64,000 nucleotides of DNA from G963665405 sp963665405 (GTDB lineage: Bacteria > Chloroflexota > Dehalococcoidia > Lucifugimonadales > G963665405): positions 310,001-374,000 of the forward strand of contig CAXXUH010000004.1 of assembly GCA_963665405.2 (NCBI GenBank). The letters run 5' to 3'. Positions 57,720 through 64,000 of this stretch are shown one piece after another. The position numbers and the translations under genes were made by a program. Below the pieces are notes generated by a model. That model was not told the DNA's origin and searched no databases. It worked only from the letters and a program-made list of their open reading frames with translations. Each line of letters starts with the position of its first letter. Position 1 is the first letter of the stretch.

Positions 57720-59546
57720 ATGAATCTCCTCGAGCGATGGGACGCTTCTGGCGCGCTGCGCCGAACTGCACTGGCAGGCGGCGCCTCCGGCCTGCTGGCG
57801 GGGGCGGTGTTCTGGTGGACGATCCAATCGCAGGGCATGACGTCCATGACCACAGGGCTGCTCGGCTCGAGCATGTCCGGTGGTTGGATCGTCCTTCACC
57901 TGGTGGCGTCTGCGGCCGCCGGTGCGGTCCTCGGGACGATATGGCGGCACCACTCGACGCGCTATGCGGCCACGGTCAGCGGTGGTCTGCTGTTCGGGCT
58001 CCTGTGGTGGATAGCCGGCCCCCTGACGTTCGGCCCTTTGGTCCGTGGCGACGGAACCGAGTGGTCGATTCTTCAAGGCCAGGAGGCTTTCCCGAGTCTC
58101 ATAGGTCACCTGCTATACGGCGGGCTGGCGGCGATCGGCTTTCTCGGGATGACGGCGGCTAATCGAAGGCTGCGTCCGGTGGCGGAACCGGCGGAAGCCG
58201 TGTCAGCCGGGCCGAAGTCGAGGGTCGTGATAGTCGGAGGGGGGTTCGGCGGCGTGGGCGCGGCCCAGCGATTGGAGCAGCTGCCTTCACGCGGTGCGGG
58301 CCTGGAGACCTCCCTCGTAAGCCAGAGCAACTACATGCTGTTCACGCCGATGCTGGCCGAGGTCGCGTCGAGCGCGCTGGACGCGCAGCACATCAGTGCC
58401 CCCGTGCGCGCCGTCTGTCCAAACACACAGTTCCACAGAGCCGACGTCGAGAGTATCGATGCGGAGCGTCGCGTCGTGCGGGTCCGGACCGATCCATCGG
58501 CTCCGATCGACGAGCTGCCATACGATCAGCTGGTCCTGGCTCTGGGATCGGTCCCCAGCTACCACGGACTCCCCGGGCTCGAGGAGCACTCGTTCTCCCT
58601 GAAGAGCCTGGCGGACGCGACACGGCTGCGTAATCACGTCATCTCGTTGCTCGAGCGCGCGGACCTGGAGATCGGTGAGGTAGATCGTCGGAGGCTTCTC
58701 ACGTTCGTGGTCGTAGGTGGCGGATTTGCGGGCACGGAGATCATAGCCGAGCTTCTCGATCTGGTCCGAAGTGTCGCCCGCTACTACCAGAACATCCACC
58801 CGGACGAGTTACGGTTCGTCCTCGTTCACTCACGCGACCGGATACTTCCCGAGCTGAGCCCAGGGCTCGGCGGCTACGCGCTGAACAAGCTGCGGCAGAG
58901 GGGGATCGAGTTCATACTTAACGAACGCCTGGCCGGCGCGGACTCAGAGGGGATATCTCTACAGAGCGGTGCCCGAGTCGAAACGAGAACTCTGGTCTGG
59001 ACGGCGGGCAACCAGCCCAACCCTCTGTTGGCGACGGTGCCGTGCGAGAAGAGCCGTGGCGGCGCTGTGCTCGTGGACGGCACCCTGCGGGTCAGGGGTA
59101 TGGCCGACACGTGGGCAGTAGGGGACTGCGCCCAGATCCCCGATCCCGACAACGAGGGAAAGTTCTACCCACCCACGGCCCAGCACGCGCTCAGGGAAGG
59201 CAAGCACGTTGCGGAGAACATCGCGGCGGTACTGGAAGGCGGAACGCCAAAGCAGTTCCGCTTTCGGGCGATCGGACTTCTGGTTGCCCTCGGCCACCTC
59301 ACCGGCGTTGCGGAGATTCGCGGCCTCCGCTTCTCCGGGCTGATCGCATGGCTCATGTGGAGGACCATCTACCTGAGCAAGCTGCCCGGCACTGAGAGAA
59401 AGGTGCGGGTCGCTCTGGACTGGGGTCTCGATCTGATCTTCCCTCGTGACATCGTCGTTACGTCCGCGTCGACCGAGTCGAGAGTTGACGGTGCGCCGCG
59501 GGCGGCACCCGCCGGCCCCCCAGCCAGGGCCGAAGGTGACGATTGA
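57720..59546 (+). CDS. NDH-2-type NAD(P)H dehydrogenase fused to an N-terminal membrane module
   Basis: 608 residues. Residues 10-145 form a three- to four-helix membrane module with GGLLFGLLWWIAGPLTFGPLVRGDG and FPSLIGHLLYGGLAA. From about 160 there is a complete type II NADH dehydrogenase fold: SRVVIVGGGFGGVGAAQRLE for FAD, LTFVVVGGGFAGTEIIAELL for NAD(P)H, TLVWTAGNQPNP and WAVGDCAQIPD. The C-terminal part has a membrane-association segment (SGLIAWLMWRTIYLSKLPG). NDH-2 enzymes pass electrons from NADH to quinones without proton pumping and are normally ~400-450 residues. The fused module is the same as that repeated three times in the next gene, whose TTG overlaps this stop by four bases. 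Confidence 0.92.
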   Translation: MNLLERWDASGALRRTALAGGASGLLAGAVFWWTIQSQGMTSMTTGLLGSSMSGGWIVLHLVASAAAGAVLGTIWRHHSTRYAATVSGGLLFGLLWWIAGPLTFGPLVRGDGTEWSILQGQEAFPSLIGHLLYGGLAAIGFLGMTAANRRLRPVAEPAEAVSAGPKSRVVIVGGGFGGVGAAQRLEQLPSRGAGLETSLVSQSNYMLFTPMLAEVASSALDAQHISAPVRAVCPNTQFHRADVESIDAERRVVRVRTDPSAPIDELPYDQLVLALGSVPSYHGLPGLEEHSFSLKSLADATRLRNHVISLLERADLEIGEVDRRRLLTFVVVGGGFAGTEIIAELLDLVRSVARYYQNIHPDELRFVLVHSRDRILPELSPGLGGYALNKLRQRGIEFILNERLAGADSEGISLQSGARVETRTLVWTAGNQPNPLLATVPCEKSRGGAVLVDGTLRVRGMADTWAVGDCAQIPDPDNEGKFYPPTAQHALREGKHVAENIAAVLEGGTPKQFRFRAIGLLVALGHLTGVAEIRGLRFSGLIAWLMWRTIYLSKLPGTERKVRVALDWGLDLIFPRDIVVTSASTESRVDGAPRAAPAGPPARAEGDD

Positions 59547-61000
59547 GACGTCCTAACGAGCTGGAGACAGGGCTGCTGACGGGCCTCATCGCCGGCCTCG
59601 CGGGAGGTGTCCTGCTCGCGGCGTCGGCGTCCGCGGCTGAGGTCCTGACGACCAGCGGATCGCTGATCGGCGACTCGTCGGCCGTCAACTTCATCGCGGT
59701 CTCCATCGCGGGCGCGGTGCTCGGCACGGGCTTCGGAGCCCTCGTCTCGCGCTACCGGCCCGCGGCGGGAGAGACGGTTTTCTGGGGGGTCGTCTACGGG
59801 ACTGTCTGGTGGTATCTGGGCTGGCTGACGCTGCTGCCTCTTTTCAGGGGCGACGGCCTGACCTGGGGTCTGGAGGCCGCCCAGATCGCCTTCCCGCTGC
59901 TGGTAGGGCAGTTGATGTACGGAGCCGGGACCGGTGCAACCCTCGCGCTACTTCGGTGGCGCCCGGGCCGTTCGGGCCAGGTCGCGGTGAATGCCGGAGC
60001 CCTCATACGCGGCGCGCTAGCCGGACTGGCGGCCGGAGCGCTTCTCGGCGCGATGCTCGACTCGCAGGGCAGTCTGGCGCCCGTCGCCGCGATGGTCGAC
60101 AGCGAGTCTCATATGACCGCCCGGTGGATCACGGCCGGGATCGGGCTGGCGGCAGGGATACTTTTCGCGGTCCTCTATCCGGGCTCCGGCACGGGTCCCG
60201 GTCCCGGCCTGGTTCGTGGATCGGTCTACGGACTGCTCTGGTGGGTCGTCGGCGCCCTCACCCTCGTGCCCACCTTCAACGGATCGGGACTGGGCTGGTC
60301 GTTGTCCGACGTCCAACGAGGGATCGTGAACCTTCCAGCGAACCTATTGTTCGGAGTGTCCGTTGCCCTGTTCTACGGTTGGCTGGGGTCGGTATGGCGC
60401 ATTCTGTTCTCCGAGGTGGGGAGCCCCGGCGACGAGGGGGTGGGGACTCAGGGCCTTCGGATCGCGGGACGGTCTCTGCTGGCCGGACTTGTTGGAGGCG
60501 GATTGTTCTCCCTGGTGATGCTCGAGACGGGGTTTCTCAGCGCAGTAGCCGAGCTGGTCGGCTCGACGTCGCCCGTGGCGGGCTTCTTCGTGCATCTGGC
60601 TATCGCTACCGTGGTCGGGACAAGCTACGGACTCCTGTTCAACCGACAGAGCTACGACCTCGGGTCGGCGCTGGGGTGGGGGGTGTCGTACGGCTTTTTC
60701 TGGTGGATCCTCGGGCCGCTTACGCTGATGCCCATCTTCCTCGGAGCGGATCCACAGTGGACGGTCGAGGCGGTCTCGCGCGTGTTCCCCAACCTGGTTG
60801 GCCACCTGGCGTACGGCGCCGGTCTTGGGATCACCTACCACATACTGGAGGCGCGATACAGGCCGTGGTGGCTGCCCCGGTCGGTCCTAGCCGCTACCCG
60901 GGCCGACCAGCGCAGGCAACAGGTCCTCACCGCCGCTCCGGCACTGTGGACGGTGTTGGTGCTGGTCGGGCTGACGCTGCCCGTTCTGCTGGGTGGCTAG
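59543..61000 (+). CDS. polytopic membrane protein of three repeated modules
   Basis: 485 residues, about 12 hydrophobic helices. Three copies of one module are visible by eye (about 5-140, 152-285, 305-455). Each has G-x2-YG-x2-WW-x2-G-x-LTL-x-P-x-F-x-G, then a Trp (W/WS/WT), FP/LP and LxGxLxYG. The first copy shares LFRGDGLTWGLEAAQIAFPLLVGQLMYG-like features with the N-terminus of the NDH-2 fusion, so that enzyme carries a fourth copy. I recognise no named family. The conserved WW/Pro/Trp pattern could form a quinone- or haem-binding membrane site (inference). The start is TTG at 59543, inside the overlap TTGA, so it is strictly coupled to the dehydrogenase. Confidence 0.85.
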   Translation: MRRPNELETGLLTGLIAGLAGGVLLAASASAAEVLTTSGSLIGDSSAVNFIAVSIAGAVLGTGFGALVSRYRPAAGETVFWGVVYGTVWWYLGWLTLLPLFRGDGLTWGLEAAQIAFPLLVGQLMYGAGTGATLALLRWRPGRSGQVAVNAGALIRGALAGLAAGALLGAMLDSQGSLAPVAAMVDSESHMTARWITAGIGLAAGILFAVLYPGSGTGPGPGLVRGSVYGLLWWVVGALTLVPTFNGSGLGWSLSDVQRGIVNLPANLLFGVSVALFYGWLGSVWRILFSEVGSPGDEGVGTQGLRIAGRSLLAGLVGGGLFSLVMLETGFLSAVAELVGSTSPVAGFFVHLAIATVVGTSYGLLFNRQSYDLGSALGWGVSYGFFWWILGPLTLMPIFLGADPQWTVEAVSRVFPNLVGHLAYGAGLGITYHILEARYRPWWLPRSVLAATRADQRRQQVLTAAPALWTVLVLVGLTLPVLLGG

Positions 61001-61353
61001 GCTACTTCGTGGTTTCGAACATAGGGTCCGATCCGCAGGCGGGCGGGCGGGTGCGGGCGGGAACGTATCCCAATAGCACGTGCCGCAGCTAATGTGAGAG
61101 TCCTCACATTTATCAGCGTGGTAGCACCCCATTTGCTGAAAGTGCCCTTCTGGAAAGTTCGGCGGGGACGCAGTAGTCCGACCACCACTCTCTCCAGGTA
61201 AGAGCCGCGCCCGGCCCGCAGGCGCCATGGTCAGCTTATTTGCCTTTTCGTGGGCGAAGCGTCCAGTTGGTGTGGTCACCTGCAAGGCAGGACGCTTGAC
61301 TAGCGGCGGAACCGTGGGAAGATGCGCTCAGGCAACCCTTAGGGGGTACCAAG
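61001..61353 (+). promoter_or_regulatory. 353-base gap with a CRP/FNR-type palindrome
   Basis: AATGTGAG (61091-61098), AGTC, CTCACATT (61103-61110) is a perfect palindrome whose core TGTGA-N6-TCACA (61093-61108) equals the classical CRP consensus. No gene in the gap. It lies about 250 bases before the DinB gene. Confidence 0.55.
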
Positions 61354-61812
61354 GTGGAGGACGGACAGATCATGAGTGAGGCCAACAAGCTGATTAAGGC
61401 ACTTCAGTCGTCGATGAACGAGACACTTGACAAGCTGTACGAGCTATCGGACGAGCAGCTGGGCTACCCGTGCTCCCACGGCTGCGCTATGGGAGAAGGA
61501 GTCAGGGGGCTGTTGGTTCATAACATTGAGCACGAGCGGATGCACTTAGGACAGGTTGCGCACGTCCGATTCCGGCTTAAAGCGATGCAGGATTCCCGCG
61601 TTCACCGCCTGCTGGCAGAGTGGCTGCGTGACCGGACAGCGCTAGCAGCGTCGCTGATCGGCCTAGCGGATGAGGCCATAGACGCCAGATACGAAGATGG
61701 TGAGTGGAGCGTGAAGGAAAACGTTGAACACGTTCTTTACTGGGAGAAGGACTCGGTGGACCATCTGGTGCAGGAGCAGAAGCTAGGGTCCATCCCGGCA
61801 AGCCATGGCTGA
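61354..61812 (+). CDS. DinB-family protein
   Basis: 152 residues, four-helix bundle of the DinB/YfiT type: SSMNETLDKLYELSDEQL, LLVHNIEHERMHLGQVAHVRF and WSVKENVEHVLYWEKDSVDHL. The His residues in the HNIEHERMH and ENVEH segments fit the metal triad of the family. DinB-like proteins are often thiol transferases (bacillithiol/mycothiol-type) or damage-inducible, but no substrate can be read here. GTG 61354 lies seven bases after AGGGGG; an ATG at 61372 is an alternative. A CRP-type palindrome lies upstream. Confidence 0.85.
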   Translation: MEDGQIMSEANKLIKALQSSMNETLDKLYELSDEQLGYPCSHGCAMGEGVRGLLVHNIEHERMHLGQVAHVRFRLKAMQDSRVHRLLAEWLRDRTALAASLIGLADEAIDARYEDGEWSVKENVEHVLYWEKDSVDHLVQEQKLGSIPASHG

Positions 61813-61947
61813 GTGTCGAGCCTCGTCCTAACGAGGGATCACCAAACGGGCGAGGCTTATTGCGTCTAGTCCGAGCCGGCTGCGACTCACGACGGTATTT
61901 GTCCAGCCCGGTGTCAGGCTCGGCAGCCGCTCCAAAAAGGTAGCTTT

Positions 61948-62013
61948 GTGGAGACGGGGGAGGGTCGAACTACACCTGGAACACGGAATCAAGGTTCTAC
62001 TAGCCGCTGCCTA
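61948..62013 (+). repeat. 67-base segment shared with 52515-52581
   Basis: Begins GTGGAGACGGGGGAGGGTCG and ends with a stop after GCCGCTGCC. It matches 52515-52581 at all but about eight positions. Both encode VELHLEHGIKVLLAAA and then stop, as if each were the 3' end of the same lost gene. Confidence 0.65.
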
Positions 62014-62201
62014 GTTGCTGAATGCGAGCCTCCCGCGGTCTGTAGACTGAACATCAGTTGCTGGGACTCCTCCACCAGGCTCCTCAGCCGACCGGACCGT
62101 TGAAACGCCGAGGACGCCCACGCTATGACGCGCCCCGCCTGTATGCTGTCATCCAGCCATCATGGCCTTGGCCATAGCCATCAGGTCCTGCTCAGGCATG
62201 A

Positions 62202-62429
62202 CGGGGCGACCTTAAAGTCCTGCTCAAGGGGCACAGAACTGGTCAGACGGGCTATCGCACCTGGGTCGAGTTTCAGGCCTTCCCGCCGATGGAGTTGGAC
62301 ACAGTAAGGATCAGAGGCATCTGCCTCGGCGAAGTGTTCGATGATTTCGGGGTCCACCGCAAGGGCGGGAAGCGGCGCAGGCGCTTCACAAGGCTCGCCA
62401 TCAACGCTGAGATTGCCGGAACGGGCTAG
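62202..62429 (+). pseudogene. open fragment, possible remnant gene
   Basis: Seventy-five open codons without a start: LKVLLKGHRTGQTGYRTWVEF, then DTVRIRGICLGEVFDDFG and RRRRFTRLAINAEIAGTG. The residue pattern looks protein-like (amphipathic strands, basic turn), but a stop lies directly in front. It is convergent with the SRPBCC gene. The rest of 61813-62425 holds only the 67-base repeat. Confidence 0.35.
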
Positions 62430-62890
62430 TTCCGCGCGTAGACTTCGTTCCTCAACTTCCGCAAAGGGGAGAAACGGGTAAACGGCCAAATATGGTTCTC
62501 AACCATCGCGTCCAATATGTTGAGAGGGACCATCAGAGGAACCCATATCCAGGTCCAGGGATGAAAGCGGGCATGCGATCTCAGCCGAACCTCGCATCTT
62601 TGACCGGCGTTGATGAGCTTGAGGACCAAAGTCTGCTCCGGGCCGATTCCGACAGCTGTAAGCTTGAGCGATACTTCCTCTCCCGGAACCACATTAGTGA
62701 CCGTGAAGGTCCCCTGAGCGACGTCGGGTTGGATGTCGATCTGTTTGAGGAAGAAGCCCCCATCGTATTTCGGTCTACTGAAGCTCTGTCTTCGTGGAAA
62801 CCACGCGTCGATGTTTTCCGCATCCTTGACGAACTGCCAGACGGTTTCCCTTGGGGCGTTGACGGTGGTCTTCCATTCACCGAAAAACAT
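62426..62890 (-). CDS. SRPBCC (START-like) family protein
   Basis: 154 residues. FFGEWKTTVNAPRETVWQFVKDAENIDAWFP is the usual opening strand-helix of polyketide-cyclase/START-like proteins. GTFTVTNVVPGEEVSLKLTAVGIGPEQTLVLKLINAG gives the antiparallel strands, and a long C-terminal helix (PLNILDAMVENHIWPF) closes the pocket. These proteins bind hydrophobic small ligands; the ligand is unknown. ATG 62890 has AAGAAGG nearby; a frame six codons longer is possible. The basic end FSPLRKLRNEVYARN is unusual but short. Confidence 0.8.
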   Translation of the reverse strand: MFFGEWKTTVNAPRETVWQFVKDAENIDAWFPRRQSFSRPKYDGGFFLKQIDIQPDVAQGTFTVTNVVPGEEVSLKLTAVGIGPEQTLVLKLINAGQRCEVRLRSHARFHPWTWIWVPLMVPLNILDAMVENHIWPFTRFSPLRKLRNEVYARN

Positions 62891-62908
62891 TGCCTTCTTC
62901 CCCCTCAA

Positions 62909-63696
62909 ACGATATTGCAGAACGATAACACATCATGCTCGAGATTCCGGGCGTTCAGCGCCAGGGAGTTCCGGCGAGCCTACTCCTCGCGCCGGTACCG
63001 ACCGGGCCGGTCCGTGAGCCGGGGATGTTCCAAGCGCAAGGGATCGCCCGCTCAGCGGTGTTGGCAGACATCTTGAGGCGTACGCGAGCTGAGGATTTCA
63101 CGGTCGACAACGGAGCAGGGCGCTCTATTACTGAAGTGGCGCGTGAGGTGCTCTCGCGTGCTGGTTGGTGTAAGGGAATCTCGACACCGCACGGGCCAAC
63201 TCGATGAGGGCGATGGGGTCTGAGCGACACGGCGTGGCCCCTCGGCGAATATCCCGCATGATCGATTGGGCAAGAACGGTGGACGGTGCCTTCACCACGG
63301 CGGCCCTTGGGTTTGTGGCGTCCGTTGCGTTGGCATGCTCCTCGGCGCCAGCTCCGGCCTAGTCCAGACCTCCCAGAGGCTACCAGCGCCTCCATCCGGC
63401 TCCTCCTGGTGGACCTAAAGGAGGACGGCCAGGGTCTTGGCCTCGCAGCAGGTCGTGGCAGAGCGGCAGGGGATGTTTTTCCAGGTTCTAATCCCCCGTT
63501 AGCATCTCGCGGACAGACGACACACACTTGTGGTCTGGGAGGGTGGCTACTTGCCAAAGTCGCCCCTTCGGCAAATAGCGATGGAACCCGTGGTGCGCCT
63601 CGCACGAGTCGGCCGCAGTTCATGTCTGGCCGGCTCTGAGGTAAGCTAGCCCGTGGGATATGGCCAATCATTGAGGTTCTCATCAGAGACTTAGTC
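62909..63696. other. 788-base stretch without a supported gene
   Basis: A plus-strand frame at 62935-63207 contains a protein-like piece (RSAVLADILRRTRAEDF, ITEVAREVLSRAGW), but with no ribosome site and low-complexity ends I do not call it. A TTGCC/GGCAA inverted repeat lies near 63551-63577. Nothing else is evident. Confidence 0.35.
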
Positions 63697-64000
63697 ATGA
63701 AAGACGTACAAGACGCAATTGGCCACCTAATAGCCGACCACCTCAACGGGGAGGCTGCCGAAAAAATTGTGGAGCGCGACGACGGCTACATTGGGAAGTC
63801 AGGTGGCCCTGCCGCTTACTCTGCCGACTTTGAAGACTGGCCTATCATCGATCAACGATCGATGTATTACGTCAAGGGCAGGGTGCTTGACATTGGCTGT
63901 GGGGCCGGTAGGCACGCTCTGTACCTTCAGGGCAAAGGATTGGACGTACTCGGTATCGACGTCTCGCCCCTGGCAATTCATGTATGCAAGAAAAGGGGCG
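63697..64000 (+). CDS. class I SAM-dependent methyltransferase (partial at right edge)
   Basis: The first 101 codons are visible. After an N-terminal helix (DAIGHLIADHLNGEAAEKIVERDDGYIG) comes motif I, GRVLDIGCGAGRHALYLQGKGLDVLGIDVSPLAIHVCKKRG, a textbook SAM-binding loop (DIGCGAGR) with the acidic end of strand 2 (GIDVS). It belongs to the methyltransferase-11/25 type; the substrate is unknown. The ATG at 63697 lacks a strong ribosome site. Confidence 0.88.
   Translation, partial: MKDVQDAIGHLIADHLNGEAAEKIVERDDGYIGKSGGPAAYSADFEDWPIIDQRSMYYVKGRVLDIGCGAGRHALYLQGKGLDVLGIDVSPLAIHVCKKRG

Noticed and set aside
57627..58109. Minus-strand frame opposite the NDH-2 fusion
   Set aside because: Shadow of the membrane module and its coupling region; no domain.
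62181..62489. Minus-strand 102-codon frame
   Set aside because: Overlaps the end of the SRPBCC gene and has no ribosome site; the plus-strand fragment is at least as protein-like.
62935..63207. 90-codon plus-strand frame before the last gene
   Set aside because: A protein-like centre, but no ribosome site, no recognisable domain and low-complexity ends.
1..64000. CRISPR arrays, rRNA and tRNA genes
   Set aside because: No regularly spaced identical repeats and no conserved rRNA or tRNA segments were seen.

Overview
The window is high-GC bacterial DNA. The style fits Chloroflexota (Dehalococcoidia/SAR202-like): repeated phosphotriesterase-family paralogues, hydantoinase A/B, an ABC substrate-binding lipoprotein with a Val/Glu/Lys stalk, and lipoproteins with TPTP linkers. 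The phylum call is inference; no rRNA or tRNA was found to settle it.

Region A (1-20475) is the backbone of a conjugative or integrative element. A minus-strand type IV secretion block (VirB4-like ATPase, two small pilin-like proteins, a PrgI-like fusion, a TrbL/VirB6-like channel protein, an exported protein) runs off the left edge. A divergent regulator-like gene and an 800-base repeat-bearing non-coding stretch follow. Then comes a long plus-strand operon for DNA processing: CHC2 primase, Rad52-like annealing protein, stand-alone TSCPD domain, Cas4/RecB-like nuclease, DUF2958, SSB, RadC, zinc-ribbon proteins, DUF6094-type methyltransferase and an SNF2-type helicase. Most junctions in this operon carry one or two strong RNA hairpins, and several proteins share Asn-Gly linkers.

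Region B (20476-32334) looks lower in GC and is cargo or scar tissue: an extra signal peptidase II, an XRE regulator, a lipoprotein and a run of small exported Trp/Cys-rich proteins, separated by perfect terminator hairpins. It also holds a 172-bp MITE-like insertion, a decayed second copy of the helicase, a truncated IS5-type transposase, scraps of TolB and MscS genes, and a short tyrosine recombinase.

Region C (32363-54068) is a catabolic block: three phosphotriesterase-family hydrolases, a class III aminotransferase, an SDR, gamma-glutamyltransferase, a DAO-type flavoenzyme, hydantoinase A/B, an orphan ABC binding protein and an amidase. Together they suggest uptake and hydrolysis of small amides, lactones or gamma-glutamyl/cyclic-imide compounds (inference). 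The aminotransferase/SDR junction also exists as a truncated second copy split by an intact IS630 element.

Region D (54711-64000) carries an NHL-repeat lipoprotein, a TPR fragment, and a compact three-gene membrane operon: a DM13-domain protein, an NDH-2-type dehydrogenase fused to a membrane module, and a polytopic protein made of three copies of that same module. A DinB-like protein, an SRPBCC protein and a truncated methyltransferase follow. The DM13/NDH-2/module operon is the best candidate here for an undescribed system.
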